Below are positions 26,850-36,718 of a DNA stretch of 64,000 bases, in pieces. Numbering within the stretch: position 1 is the stretch's first letter; every line of letters starts with the position of its first letter. The stretch covers positions 62,001 to 126,000 of the forward strand of contig JADJXV010000003.1 in assembly GCA_016720145.1 (NCBI GenBank), given 5' to 3'. A program made the position numbers and the translations under genes. Origin of the DNA: Ignavibacteria bacterium (GTDB lineage: Bacteria > Bacteroidota > Ignavibacteria > Kapaibacteriales > UBA961). Below the pieces are notes generated by a model. That model worked only from the letters and a program-made list of their open reading frames with translations. It did not search any database and had not been told where the DNA came from.

Positions 26850-27980
26850 ATGCCTCATAAACTAATCGACGACTTCATCGCCGTTCTGAATGTCCACAAG
26901 CCTGAAGCCCGCAAAACAGCCGCTGATGACCTTTGGACTCGACTTTCGGGTATTACTCTGCCGATTACCCACAAGAATCTCGCTTATTTTCTCTACAAAG
27001 GAAATGCTGAATCCGTAACACTTGTAGGTGATTGGACCTACTGGCAGCCGGCAATTAAGCTCCAAAAAATTGATCATACCGATCTCTTTTACAGTATCCA
27101 GGAATTTCATCCCACTGCTCGACTCCAATACAAGCTAATTGTTGATGGTAATTGGATATTAGACCCCTCCAACCCTCATTCATCTATCGAAGGTTTTGGT
27201 CAAAATTCTGAATTCTGGATGCCTCAATATCATGACGAATCTTGGCTACAGCCACATTCTACCCTCGTCCACAGAGGTAATATCAAACGGTTCGAATTCA
27301 AAAGCAAGCTTCTTGGTCAGCTCCGTGAGATGTTTCTCTATACACCACATTATAAGCTTGAGAAAAATCAAACACTGCCTCTGCTTATCGTCCATGATGG
27401 AGCTGAAGCTATCAAAATTGGAAAATTCCATCAAATTCTCGACAATCTCCAATCCGCCGGTAAAATCCCGCCTTGTGCAGCATTATTTATTTCTCCTAAA
27501 GACCGTATTGGTGAATATGCACTCAAAAGTGAGTATCCTGAATTTTGCATAAAAGAAGCTCTCACTGAAGCACTCAAAATATGGAATTCCTGGGGAGTAC
27601 CGATTGCAGATAGCCCGGAATTCAGATCAATTACCGGCGCATCACTCGGTGGATTGCTCGCTACGAAAACATCACTGCAATTCCCTAAAGATATTGGTGT
27701 TTGTATTGCTCAATCTCCATCGTATTGGTGGAATCAAGCTGAGATTTTCCATTCTCCCTATATGAAAAACGCATCGAAAATTGAGTTTCATTTGCAAACC
27801 GGCACCATCTGTGATGCGCAGGCAATGACTGAGTCGATGTTCAGACGCTTGCGCGCAATGGGCGCCGATGTCACCTATCAAGAATTCCATCAAAGCCATA
27901 CGTGGGGGAATTGGCGCACTAATTTAGCATCTGCAATTCAATCGTGGCTTTCTCCAAACTTAGTCCCTAATCATATTTAA
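26850..27980 (+). CDS. CBM48-like domain plus enterochelin-esterase-type hydrolase
   Basis: 376 residues. The first part (about 45-125; AESVTLVGDWTYWQPAIKLQ) is an E-set/CBM48-like fold seen at the N-terminus of the Fes/esterase-D group. The second part is an alpha/beta hydrolase with the nucleophile in GASLGG and a C-terminal catalytic His in QSHTWGNWR. Members hydrolyse esters, including iron-siderophore or feruloyl esters. The real substrate is open. I see no signal peptide. It precedes the ATP-grasp gene by 21 bp, probably cotranscribed. Confidence 0.85.
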   Translation: MPHKLIDDFIAVLNVHKPEARKTAADDLWTRLSGITLPITHKNLAYFLYKGNAESVTLVGDWTYWQPAIKLQKIDHTDLFYSIQEFHPTARLQYKLIVDGNWILDPSNPHSSIEGFGQNSEFWMPQYHDESWLQPHSTLVHRGNIKRFEFKSKLLGQLREMFLYTPHYKLEKNQTLPLLIVHDGAEAIKIGKFHQILDNLQSAGKIPPCAALFISPKDRIGEYALKSEYPEFCIKEALTEALKIWNSWGVPIADSPEFRSITGASLGGLLATKTSLQFPKDIGVCIAQSPSYWWNQAEIFHSPYMKNASKIEFHLQTGTICDAQAMTESMFRRLRAMGADVTYQEFHQSHTWGNWRTNLASAIQSWLSPNLVPNHI

Positions 27981-28001
27981 TTCTACTTATAAGGTGTAAA
28001 C

Positions 28002-29183
28002 ATGGAATCAAAAAAAACTGTTTTATGTGTTGTAGGAGCACTTTTCGGTCGCCCGTTTTTGCTCGAAGCAAAGCGTCTCGGATGGAATGTACATTTGTTG
28101 ACTGAAGAGCGCTATCTCAAAGAAGCATGGCCACGTGACCAAATCGATCAGGTATATGCTGTTCCCGACTTATTCGATGAAAAAGTCGTCCGTAATGTGG
28201 TTTGCTATCTGTCACGCGTTGTTAAGTTTGATAAGATCATAGGACTTGGAGAGTTTGACATTGAAGTAGCTGCTGCCCTTCGAGAACACACCCGCATCGG
28301 TGGTATGGGCGAGACGACATCACGCTATTTCCGCGACAAACTCGCCATGCGAATGAAAGCAGATGAAGATGGAATCGCAGTTCCTGAATTCACTCGTATA
28401 TTGAATCATTCTGAAGTCAAAGAATTCATGGACAAAGTACCAACACCTTGGGTTTTAAAGCCGAGAATGGGCGCTTCGTCTGCCAAAGTAACGAAAATGT
28501 ACCATGCGCAGGAAGTGTGGAATGAAATAGAGAAACTTGGTGACAAACAATCAAGTTACTTACTTGAAAGGTACATAGCGGGAGATGTGTTTCATGTCGA
28601 TGCACTCGTGAGTGACTCAAAAGTAGTCTTTGCATCATGTTCCAAATACGGAATTCCAATGCTTGACCTTACCACTACCGGTGGAATTTTTACGACAAGA
28701 ATGATACAACGCGGCAGTGCTGATGAAAAAGGACTCCAGAAAATTAATAAAGAAATCACTGCAAGTTTTGGTCTCGTACGTGGCACCATGCACAACGAAT
28801 ACATTCAGAGCAAGGAAGATGGTAAGTTCTATTTTCTAGAAGCAAGTGCGCGCGTTGGCGGTGCGAGAATTCCTGACGTTATTTTCCGTTCCACCGGACT
28901 CTGCTTGTGGCACGAATGGGCGAAAATAGAACTTTTACCCAAAGGTGAATACAAGCTCCCTAAGTTCGACAAAATGTACGGTGGTGGAATATTTACCTTA
29001 TCTCGTCAGGATGACCCTGATTTGACAGCGTATAATGATCCTGAAGTGACGTGGATACAAAAAAAGAAGAATTATGCCGGGTTATTGTTGAAATCAGAAA
29101 GCGCCGAACGCATCGAAGAACTTCTCATGAATTACTATCCGCGTTTTGCCGAAGATTTCATGGCACATGTACCGATGAAATAA
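28002..29183 (+). CDS. ATP-grasp domain ligase
   Basis: 393 residues. Its central part has the ATP-grasp fold (PWVLKPRMGASSAKVTKM around 145-165, YFLEASARVGGARIPDVIF around 275-295). The N-terminal region is Rossmann-like (FGRPFLLEAKRLGWNVHLLT) as in carboxylate-amine ligases of the PurK/carbamoyl-phosphate type. It ligates a carboxylate to an amine or thiol using ATP; the substrate is not readable. It lies 21 bp after the esterase gene. Terminator at 29.2 kb follows. Confidence 0.88.
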   Translation: MESKKTVLCVVGALFGRPFLLEAKRLGWNVHLLTEERYLKEAWPRDQIDQVYAVPDLFDEKVVRNVVCYLSRVVKFDKIIGLGEFDIEVAAALREHTRIGGMGETTSRYFRDKLAMRMKADEDGIAVPEFTRILNHSEVKEFMDKVPTPWVLKPRMGASSAKVTKMYHAQEVWNEIEKLGDKQSSYLLERYIAGDVFHVDALVSDSKVVFASCSKYGIPMLDLTTTGGIFTTRMIQRGSADEKGLQKINKEITASFGLVRGTMHNEYIQSKEDGKFYFLEASARVGGARIPDVIFRSTGLCLWHEWAKIELLPKGEYKLPKFDKMYGGGIFTLSRQDDPDLTAYNDPEVTWIQKKKNYAGLLLKSESAERIEELLMNYYPRFAEDFMAHVPMK

Positions 29184-29211
29184 TAGTATGTTAATTTTCT
29201 ATTGTAAATTC

Positions 29212-29241
29212 AAAAGGCATCTCAAGCGAGATGCCTTTTTA
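29212..29241. terminator. Bidirectional intrinsic terminator
   Basis: AAAAGGCATCTC pairs with GAGATGCCTTTT over loop AAGC, with T-rich flanks on both sides. It separates convergent genes, ATP-grasp (plus) and hslU (minus). Confidence 0.92.
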
Positions 29242-29279
29242 TTTTCAATTACTTAATCGCATCACCTAATGATACTTTC

Positions 29280-30686
29280 TTACAATATAAACTTGCTCAA
29301 GTCCACATTTTTTACAATTGCATTCAAGCGATCATGAACTATTTCTGCGGTAATTTCGATGCTTTTTTCCGTTAAATTGTCCGGTGCATTGAACATAATA
29401 TCCTCTAATAAAGCAGTCAAAATTGTATGCAACCGACGAGCTCCGATATTCTCTACTTCTTCATTGACTTGGGCAGCTATCGCCGCTACTTTTGCAATTG
29501 ATGCATCCGTAAATGTAATTTTGACACCTTCTGAAAGAAGCAATGCTTTATACTGCTTGATGAGTGCATTTTCAGGAATCGTCAGGATTTTAATAAAATC
29601 TTCTTCTGTTAAGTTCTTTAATTCCACTCGTATAGGGAATCTTCCTTGTAATTCCGGAATTAAATCACTTGGCTTGGCAATATGAAAAGCGCCGGAAGCG
29701 ATAAACAAAATATGATCAGTCTTCACCGGGCCATACTTGGTGTTAATAGTCGATCCCTCCACAATTGGCAGCAAATCTCGCTGTACACCTTCTCGTGACA
29801 CCGATGGTCCTGAATGATCAGATGATTTAGCGGCTACCTTATCAATTTCGTCTAGAAACACTATCCCTGAATTTTCACAACGGGTTATCGCTTCTTCAAC
29901 AGCTTTTTCATGGTCAATGAGCTTGTCTGACTCTTCTTCTTCGAATATTCGCCGTGCTTCAGCGATAGTCACTTTCCGTTTTTTATTTTTCTTTGGCATC
30001 GAGTTGCCGAACATTTCCTTGAGGTCAATTCCCATTTCTTCAAGATTGAAAGGACCCATGATATGCATCGAAGGCATGGCGTCTGTCTCTACTTGTATAT
30101 CTATAAGTCTATCATCAATAGTACCTTCGCGTATTTCATCAAGGATATTTTCTCGTTGTCGGCGGTTTTCAGCAATTTCATCATCACTCGTTGTATCAAA
30201 TGAAGGACCGCGTTTCATCAGTGGAATGAGAATATCTTGAATTCGTTTTTCGACTATTTTCTTCACTTCACGGCGCACTTCTATAGCTTTTTCTGATCGT
30301 ACAATCGCAACGGATATATCAGCTAAGTCTCTTATAATACTCTCAACATCACGTCCCACATAGCCGACTTCCGTAAATTTCGTCGCTTCAATTTTCAGGA
30401 AAGGCGCGCCTGATAGCTTTGCGAGTCTTCGTGCTATTTCTGTCTTTCCTACTCCCGTCGGACCGATCATAATAATATTATTCGGCATGATTTCCTCACG
30501 CATTATTCCGCTCACCTGTTGACGACGCCAACGATTACGAAGGGCAATCGCGACTGCCTTCTTTGCGGCATCTTGTCCAATGATATATTTATCAAGCTCT
30601 TCGACGATATTCCGTGGAGTAAGCTGTTGGAAAGAAAAGAATTGTGTTTCCTCAGGAACTGAAATTTTAGGTTTACGTTTTGCCAT
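29280..30686 (-). CDS. hslU: HslU ATPase subunit of the HslUV protease
   Basis: 468 residues. AAA+ Walker A GPTGVGKTEIARRL (about residues 72-85), Walker B SGIVFLDEIDKVA and the arginine-containing sensor near ELQGRFPIRVELK are all present, with the inserted I domain between them (about 120-260). It unfolds substrates for HslV. The ATP-binding start matches TPRNIVEELDKYIIGQDAAK. It follows hslV by 9 bp. Confidence 0.96.
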   Translation of the reverse strand: MAKRKPKISVPEETQFFSFQQLTPRNIVEELDKYIIGQDAAKKAVAIALRNRWRRQQVSGIMREEIMPNNIIMIGPTGVGKTEIARRLAKLSGAPFLKIEATKFTEVGYVGRDVESIIRDLADISVAIVRSEKAIEVRREVKKIVEKRIQDILIPLMKRGPSFDTTSDDEIAENRRQRENILDEIREGTIDDRLIDIQVETDAMPSMHIMGPFNLEEMGIDLKEMFGNSMPKKNKKRKVTIAEARRIFEEEESDKLIDHEKAVEEAITRCENSGIVFLDEIDKVAAKSSDHSGPSVSREGVQRDLLPIVEGSTINTKYGPVKTDHILFIASGAFHIAKPSDLIPELQGRFPIRVELKNLTEEDFIKILTIPENALIKQYKALLLSEGVKITFTDASIAKVAAIAAQVNEEVENIGARRLHTILTALLEDIMFNAPDNLTEKSIEITAEIVHDRLNAIVKNVDLSKFIL

Positions 30687-30695
30687 AGTTCAATG

Positions 30696-31244
30696 TTAAA
30701 GTTCTTCAATAGTCAAATTATGATTCGTATAAATGCAGATTTCGCCAGCAATCGCAAGTGATTTTTCTACAATTTCCTTCGCTGTCATTTCTGTATGTGA
30801 ATATAAAGCGCGTGCAGCAGATAATGCGTACATCCCGCCCGAACCAATTGCCACAATGTTATCATCGGGTTCAATCACATCTCCTGTGCCACTAATTATC
30901 AATATTTTAGATGAGTTCGCCACGACAAGCATCGCTTCTAATCTGCGGAGATACCGGTCTGTCCGCCAGTCTTTGGCGAGTTCGATCGATGAACGTTCTA
31001 AATTACCTCGATGCTGTTCCAATTTTTCCTCGAATCTCTGTAACAGTGTGAAAGCATCAGCTGTTGCACCGGCGAAACCAACTAGCACTGAATTATTATA
31101 CACGCGTCTGACTTTCTTCGCCGAATGCTTCATGATCGTATTTCCGAGTGAGACCTGACCATCGGCACCAAGGGCGGCCTTCCCATCACGGAGTACACCT
31201 ACAACAGTCGTTGAACGTATTTCAGGATAAAACGTTGATTTCAT
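30696..31244 (-). CDS. hslV: HslV peptidase subunit
   Basis: 182 residues. A short propeptide (MKSTFYPEIRS) precedes TTVVGVLRDGKAALGADGQ. The first Thr of the mature chain is the catalytic nucleophile of this proteasome-type hydrolase. G and A loops (GSGGMYALSAARAL) are conserved. It forms the core cylinder with HslU caps. It lies between the LolD-like gene and hslU, all leftward. Confidence 0.96.
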   Translation of the reverse strand: MKSTFYPEIRSTTVVGVLRDGKAALGADGQVSLGNTIMKHSAKKVRRVYNNSVLVGFAGATADAFTLLQRFEEKLEQHRGNLERSSIELAKDWRTDRYLRRLEAMLVVANSSKILIISGTGDVIEPDDNIVAIGSGGMYALSAARALYSHTEMTAKEIVEKSLAIAGEICIYTNHNLTIEEL

Positions 31245-31282
31245 AGTTGGTTATTGAAGATAATAATGTTATGTCCGTCCAT

Positions 31283-31972
31283 TTATGTTGTAATAATCTC
31301 ACCGTCACGCATCGTCAGGATACGTTCTGCAAGTGATGCTACTTCCGCGCTGTGAGTAGCCACTACAAATGTAAGAGCAAATTCACGTCGAATTTCTTGT
31401 ATAATTGAGAGAATCGATTGAGCATTTGCTGTGTCAAGATTGCCGGTCGGCTCGTCAGCTATGATGAGCTCCGGTGAATTGATGAGAGCTCGTGCTATTG
31501 CAATTCTTTGCTGTTCACCACCGGATAGCTCCGACGGCTTATGATTACCTCGATGCGAAAGTCCTACTTTTTCAAGTAAGTTCTTTGCTTTCTTAGATGT
31601 TGAGGTAGAATCGTCACCCGCAATGAGGGCAGGCATCATCACATTTTCTAATGCGGAAAACTCCGGCAGCAAATGATGAAATTGGAAGATAAATCCTATG
31701 TTTTTATTGCGAATACTCGCAGATTGTTGAGAAGTAAGTTCTTTACCGTTATAAGTCTTATCTGCGAATTTCCATTTTACTTCTCCCGAGTCTGGAGTAT
31801 CCAAGAGTCCTAGAATATGCAGAAGCGTACTTTTCCCTGCACCTGAAGGTCCAATAAGCGCGACGAATTCACCGCGGGCGATAGTCACCGACACATTCTT
31901 GAGAACAGAAGTGTCATTATGTGATTGAAGAGAATACGATTTAACGATATTACTTGCTTGCAGAAGATTCAT
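31283..31972 (-). CDS. lolD: LolD-type ABC transporter ATP-binding protein
   Basis: 229 residues. Walker A GPSGAGKSTLLHIL, the ABC signature LSGGEQQRIAIARAL, Walker B ELIIADEPTGNLD and the H-loop VATHSAEV are all present. Closest to the LolD/MacB branch because of the short length and PTGNLD. It would energise a LolC/E permease, of which one is at 23.7 kb. It precedes hslV by 38 bp. Confidence 0.88.
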   Translation of the reverse strand: MNLLQASNIVKSYSLQSHNDTSVLKNVSVTIARGEFVALIGPSGAGKSTLLHILGLLDTPDSGEVKWKFADKTYNGKELTSQQSASIRNKNIGFIFQFHHLLPEFSALENVMMPALIAGDDSTSTSKKAKNLLEKVGLSHRGNHKPSELSGGEQQRIAIARALINSPELIIADEPTGNLDTANAQSILSIIQEIRREFALTFVVATHSAEVASLAERILTMRDGEIITT

Positions 31973-32015
31973 TCGGTGTCGTTGTGATGGATAGTAGGGA
32001 CATTATTTTTGTCAA

Positions 32016-33542
32016 TTACTTCGGTACTGCACTTGATACAAATTGTGCTACATCTTTGGTAAATTGTATGAGTGACTCTTTGTGGATATACATCATGTGA
32101 CCGGACTCATAATATTTCATCAATATATTTTTGTGGAGTTCGGCTTCGAGACCAAGATGATCCATCGTATATTCCGTAGCCGAAAACGGAGTAGCCAAAT
32201 CAAAATAACCATTTGCTACGAATACCTTTAGGTTCTGATTCTTACTCATTGCTTCTCGTAGTTTATCGGCTACATTCGGATAACCTCGCTCACCGCTTCC
32301 CCAATTCCAAGGATGTACTTTACCGGTCAGGATTTCATACGGCAATTCATTTTCATACTGCAAATCAGTTCGCATATATTCGTTGAGCGCTGCTGTGAAT
32401 GGTCCGTAAATCACGGCATCATAGCTAGGATCATAGTCAGGATTCTCACCTCCGGCATCGCGGTCTATGCCTTTGAATCGGCTGTCAAGACGGCCGACAG
32501 TTCGACGCTCTGAACGCATTAATTCCTTGATAAATCGAAAGATATCGATTCTCAAATTACTATTAAGTACAAATTCTTTGGATAGTCCGGTATAACGTGA
32601 TAATTTATCGGCGATGAGTTTTTTTTCGGTGGGTGATATTTTATCGCCTTTTGCAAGAGCGAGCATATATTCATTCATTGTCCAGGCGCGTACTTCGTTG
32701 AGTGTTTTGGTGAGATTCGCTTGCATATCTGGAGCTAACTTCTTGTGATACCATGCAGTAGCTGCATAAGCGGGCACGTAGAGCAAAAACGGCATTTCAT
32801 TACCGGTATTAAAACGTATTGTTTGAAATTGGAGTACCGTCGAAATGAGGATTAATCCATTTAATGTCATACCATAAGACTGCTGCAAATAGCTTGACAA
32901 GCCGGCAGCACGTGTCGTACCATAGCTTTCACCGGCAAGAAATTTCGGTGAGAGCCAGCGTTTGGTCTGAGTCGTGTAACGCCTGATAAAATCACCAACC
33001 GATGCTATATCTTCATCAATTCCATGGAATTGCTCATGTTTTTCTTCTTTAGCAGGACGGCTGTATCCTGTGCCAACAGGATCAATAAAAACAAGATCGG
33101 TAAAGTCTAACCAACAGTATTCATTATTAATTACTTTAAATGGAGGTGGCAGTGCATTCCCATCATTATCGAGAAGTACACGTTTTGGTCCGAGCGCGCC
33201 GAGATGCAGCCATACAGATGACGAACCCGGCCCGCCGTTGAAAGCAAAGGTAATTGGACGAGATTCAGGTTTTTCGCCATCTTTACTATATGCTACATAA
33301 AACATATTAGCCTTATGCTTGCCGTCTTCTGCAGCTATCTTCATATAGCCCGTTGTAGCTGAATAGGTTATAGCTTTTCCATTTATGGTAATTGAATGTT
33401 TGGTGACTGTAGGAGGAGGAAGTATTTTTTCTGGTGAATTATCAGTTTCTTTACCTTTATCTGGTTCGATCGGAGTAGCATCTGCCATAAAATATCCTTG
33501 AAGTATGAGAGATAGGAGTAGAATTAAGTAGCGTTTTTTCAT
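32016..33542 (-). CDS. S10 family serine carboxypeptidase
   Basis: 508 residues with a signal peptide (MKKRYLILLLSLILQGYFM). The S10 hallmarks are present: FNGGPGSSSVW, the nucleophile in AGESYGTTRA, the catalytic Asp in NGYFDLATP and the final His in YESGHMMYIHKES. Secreted or periplasmic carboxypeptidases of this family trim peptides at the C-terminus. The neighbouring lolD-hslVU genes share the direction (43-bp gap), so an operon of housekeeping and secreted functions is possible. Confidence 0.9.
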   Translation of the reverse strand: MKKRYLILLLSLILQGYFMADATPIEPDKGKETDNSPEKILPPPTVTKHSITINGKAITYSATTGYMKIAAEDGKHKANMFYVAYSKDGEKPESRPITFAFNGGPGSSSVWLHLGALGPKRVLLDNDGNALPPPFKVINNEYCWLDFTDLVFIDPVGTGYSRPAKEEKHEQFHGIDEDIASVGDFIRRYTTQTKRWLSPKFLAGESYGTTRAAGLSSYLQQSYGMTLNGLILISTVLQFQTIRFNTGNEMPFLLYVPAYAATAWYHKKLAPDMQANLTKTLNEVRAWTMNEYMLALAKGDKISPTEKKLIADKLSRYTGLSKEFVLNSNLRIDIFRFIKELMRSERRTVGRLDSRFKGIDRDAGGENPDYDPSYDAVIYGPFTAALNEYMRTDLQYENELPYEILTGKVHPWNWGSGERGYPNVADKLREAMSKNQNLKVFVANGYFDLATPFSATEYTMDHLGLEAELHKNILMKYYESGHMMYIHKESLIQFTKDVAQFVSSAVPK

Positions 33543-33898
33543 AAGTACATCAGTTAGTTATTGAAATCAGTATGTTTACCATCGAATCAATTTCAGAATT
33601 TGAGTATTCGAATGTAAGATAATGAAAAATCATAATATCAATTCGAGTCTTATAACTTCTTTTAAATCAAATTATAACACAACATATAAATTAGAATTCC
33701 TCACCAATTTTCTTGATACAACATCTGAATTGTCTTCATTGTAATACATTCACTAAGCTTGAAAATACGAATCTTAGCTAATATTTATACGAATGACAAA
33801 TACAATACTGTTGACTTCAAACTGTAATCGGCAAATATAATCTCTTTTCTGTAATTTTGCAGTCGCAATTCATTTTTTATTTTTCAGGAACACATCGA
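33543..33898 (+). promoter_or_regulatory. AT-rich intergenic region with a rightward -7 box
   Basis: About 350 bp with no open frame I trust. TAATTTTG at 33852-33859, a -7 promoter box, lies about 40 bp before the small HicB-like gene. No TTTG is at the -33 position, so this is a moderate match only. The rest of the region is plain AT-rich sequence. Confidence 0.45.
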
Positions 33899-34093
33899 AT
33901 GTCAGAAAATCAAAGTACGAACCCCAACGATTATGAAATTCTCATCCGCCGTTATGATAATGGCGCTAACTATGCATCGTATTGTCCACAGCTTGCCTAC
34001 ATGATCAAAGGCACAGCCCACGAAGAAGTGGAAAATCTCATGAAAAAGCATGTTTTAGAACATATTGCAGCGATGACAGAGGAAAAACATTAG
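33899..34093 (+). CDS. Small HicB-like protein
   Basis: 64 residues from the ATG at 33899-33901. The stretch YEILIRRYDNGANYASYCPQ followed by GTAHEEVENLMKK has the pattern of the HicB antitoxin fold, whose members read YVAxCPEL ... T.EEAL. No HicA toxin is beside it, and no DNA-binding domain is present, so it may be a solitary HicB-like protein. It sits 50 bp before the CPBP protease gene, on the same strand. Confidence 0.6.
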   Translation: MSENQSTNPNDYEILIRRYDNGANYASYCPQLAYMIKGTAHEEVENLMKKHVLEHIAAMTEEKH

Positions 34094-34143
34094 CCAAATT
34101 TCAAACAACCTTTAACTCAATCTACCACTTTCATTCAACTGCA

Positions 34144-34983
34144 ATGGTCAACTTCAGAGATGATTTTTCTCACCTTATGTCCATTTGGTGGTTGAGAATA
34201 CTGGTTTTCATATTCATCAATGCAGTTGTAATCGGACATTATATTATTCTTGATGCCAACGTGAAATATGTTGAGCAATTTTTGCTTTTAAGTATGGTAA
34301 GTGTTGCGGCAGGTATAGAGTATCTGCGTAAAAAAGGTAATTACAAAACACTCGGCTTTTCGGTCAGCAGATTCATGATACGTGAGATATTCTCAGGCAT
34401 CACATTGGCGATATTTAGTCTTGGGATTATTACCGCAGTTGCACTATACTTTGGTGCTTCGCTTTCAAATTCAAATTGGCATTCTGAATCGATACTATTG
34501 ACTTTATGCGTAGCTACGATGGAAGAACTTTTTTTTCGAGGAGTGCTACAGCGTTCAATTGAGCAACGTTTCGGTGGTATCGTAGCATTACTTATTTCTA
34601 GTATTATCTTTGGGTTAGTTCATTTCTATTCAACATCGATTATTTACCCTGCATTTCTAAATATTGTTCTCGCTGGCTTCGTTTTGGGCGCGATGTACAT
34701 GCTCACACGTTCATTATGGATGTCGATAAGTTTTCATGCAGCATGGAATTATATCGAATATTCACTCTTTGGCAGGTATCCTGACCCTGCAATATTTTCC
34801 GGTATCCATGAGAATTATCGGTGGTGGTTTACGGGGGAATATGGAATAGAACAAGGCTTGTGTACAACTATTATTTTACTTTTAATTCTTGTTCTACTCC
34901 CGAATATCACGTCCGTATCTCCATACTCGGCAGCAGCATTATTTAAGCAACGATATGCTGAATCTGTACTTACCAATTCCTAA
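34144..34983 (+). CDS. CPBP family intramembrane metalloprotease
   Basis: About 279 residues from the ATG at 34144 (MVNFRDDFSHLMSIWW), the first start after the HicB-like gene; the open frame reaches further left but overlaps that gene. There are about seven or eight transmembrane helices. Motif 1 EELFFRG near residue 125, and motif 3 FHAAWNYIEY near 200, mark the Abi/CAAX protease family. Some members cleave prenylated proteins or act in bacteriocin self-immunity; the role here is unknown. Confidence 0.87.
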   Translation: MVNFRDDFSHLMSIWWLRILVFIFINAVVIGHYIILDANVKYVEQFLLLSMVSVAAGIEYLRKKGNYKTLGFSVSRFMIREIFSGITLAIFSLGIITAVALYFGASLSNSNWHSESILLTLCVATMEELFFRGVLQRSIEQRFGGIVALLISSIIFGLVHFYSTSIIYPAFLNIVLAGFVLGAMYMLTRSLWMSISFHAAWNYIEYSLFGRYPDPAIFSGIHENYRWWFTGEYGIEQGLCTTIILLLILVLLPNITSVSPYSAAALFKQRYAESVLTNS

Positions 34984-35013
34984 TAAATTAACGTTTCAAT
35001 CTGATATAACCTT

Positions 35014-36171
35014 ATGCTTGTACATACCTTTATCTCACTTTCGATCATATTTATCACCACTGTCAGTGTATCTGCACAATGGACGATCATGCGCACCGAC
35101 GCTGATGTTTTGGTGCAAATCGGTGCCAAACAAATCTACAATCTTGAGTTCGACAGTGCATCGGCTAATTTCAATAAAGTCATACAGATGTATCCGGAGC
35201 ACCCGGCCGGTTACTTCCTCGATGCAATGGTCGAGTGGTGGAGAATCGCTACTAACCGCCGTGCAAAACATTATGATGATCGATTTTTGGAGAAAATCAA
35301 TAAGGCAATCGAAGTATGCGATAATCTCATCGAAAAAGATAAATATGACGTAACCGGTAAATTTTTCAAAGGAGGAGCTGTTGGGTACAAGGGTAGATTC
35401 TATGCGCAGCGTGAACAATACCTCAAGGCGGCTGACGACGGTAGGATCGGCTTCGATATGCTGCTTGAATGCCAGAAAATTGCTCCTCAGAATCATGATA
35501 TAATGCTTGGAACAGGGATTTACAACTATTTTGCGGCCGTATTACCTGAACAGTATCCTATCTTAAAAGCTGCTATGTTTTTCCTGCCAAGTGGTGATAA
35601 GAAATTGGGAATATTACAACTTATCACAGCAGCAAAACGTGCAAAATATGCAACCACCGAAGCAAAAGTCGTGCTCCTCTCTATCTATTATCAATTCGAA
35701 AAAAACCCCACTGAAGCACTCAAAATCGCTCAAGACTTATTCACACTCTATCCGAATAATGCATATTTTCAGAAATACGTTGGAAGATGTCAAGTACAAC
35801 TTGGCTATAGTGCTGAATATGAGAATACATGGCGAGATGTTGTCACCAAATGTATCGACAAGAAAAACGGATCGTATGACTTACTTTCGGCGAGGGAAGG
35901 TCTTTATTATGTAGGACTTGGGCTTATGAACCGTAATAAGCTCGACTCTGCACTACGGTATTTTTATAAATGTGATGAGGGTGGTCGTCACCTCGATGAA
36001 GATCCTTCGGGTTTTACAATTTCAGTCAATATGAAAATAGGCAATATTTACGACCTTCAAGGCAAGCGTGACCTCGCTATCATGCAATATAAAAAAGTAC
36101 TTGCATGGAGTGAGAACAACAATTCACATCTATTGGCCAATGGCTATATCAACAAACCCTTTGGAAAATAA
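35014..36171 (+). CDS. Secreted TPR-repeat protein
   Basis: 385 residues. A signal peptide (MLVHTFISLSIIFITTVSVSA) is followed by TPR-like helices such as EFDSASANFNKVIQMYPEHP, ALKIAQDLFTLYPNN and YDLQGKRDLAIMQYKKVLA. No catalytic motif is seen. It probably acts as a periplasmic scaffold. The next gene overlaps its end by about 32 bp, suggesting coupling. Confidence 0.83.
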   Translation: MLVHTFISLSIIFITTVSVSAQWTIMRTDADVLVQIGAKQIYNLEFDSASANFNKVIQMYPEHPAGYFLDAMVEWWRIATNRRAKHYDDRFLEKINKAIEVCDNLIEKDKYDVTGKFFKGGAVGYKGRFYAQREQYLKAADDGRIGFDMLLECQKIAPQNHDIMLGTGIYNYFAAVLPEQYPILKAAMFFLPSGDKKLGILQLITAAKRAKYATTEAKVVLLSIYYQFEKNPTEALKIAQDLFTLYPNNAYFQKYVGRCQVQLGYSAEYENTWRDVVTKCIDKKNGSYDLLSAREGLYYVGLGLMNRNKLDSALRYFYKCDEGGRHLDEDPSGFTISVNMKIGNIYDLQGKRDLAIMQYKKVLAWSENNNSHLLANGYINKPFGK

Positions 36172-36700
36172 CATTTCATATCGCTTGACCTCACTTCAGG
36201 TGATTGGCATAATCACTTTATTTTTATGGTTATTGAGCGCAAGCTGTACCAACCCGTTTGCACCAAAATTATCCGATAAACTACCCACAATCACCGGTCT
36301 CGGCGACCAACATACCGTTGAAGGGATCTTCCAAAATTTCAAATATGCCTATCAATTTAAGGACACGCTTACCTACGGACAGCTCCTCGCACCTGACTTT
36401 ACTTTTACCTATCGTGATTATGACAAAGGACTCGACAATTCTTGGGGACGCGATCAGGACATGCTCACGACTGCAGGATTATTTCAAGCTGCACAAAGCT
36501 TGGAAATTGTTTGGAATGAAGTGGTTACGTCAATTGGCGACTCAGTCGTCAAAGATATTTCTCGGGGATTTAACTTGACTATCACGTTCAGTCCGACGGA
36601 TATTTTGCGGCTCAATGGCCGTGTCGAGCTCCGCATCCGTCGTAATTCCATAGATGAGGTATGGAGGATTGTTCGCTGGCGGGACGAATCGAATTACTAA
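36140..36700 (+). CDS. Lipoprotein of unknown function
   Basis: About 186 residues from the ATG at 36140-36142, chosen because the signal starts nearby: a hydrophobic stretch with lipobox LSASC. The mature part starts TNPFAPKL and contains a NTF2-like pattern: FKYAYQFKDTLTYGQLLAPDF, then beta strands and the ending WRIVRWRDES. This is a common arrangement in Bacteroidota. The gene overlaps the TPR gene and probably shares its transcript. The function is not recognised. Confidence 0.72.
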   Translation: MAISTNPLENNISYRLTSLQVIGIITLFLWLLSASCTNPFAPKLSDKLPTITGLGDQHTVEGIFQNFKYAYQFKDTLTYGQLLAPDFTFTYRDYDKGLDNSWGRDQDMLTTAGLFQAAQSLEIVWNEVVTSIGDSVVKDISRGFNLTITFSPTDILRLNGRVELRIRRNSIDEVWRIVRWRDESNY

Positions 36701-36718
36701 TTTGACTATTTCAATGAT

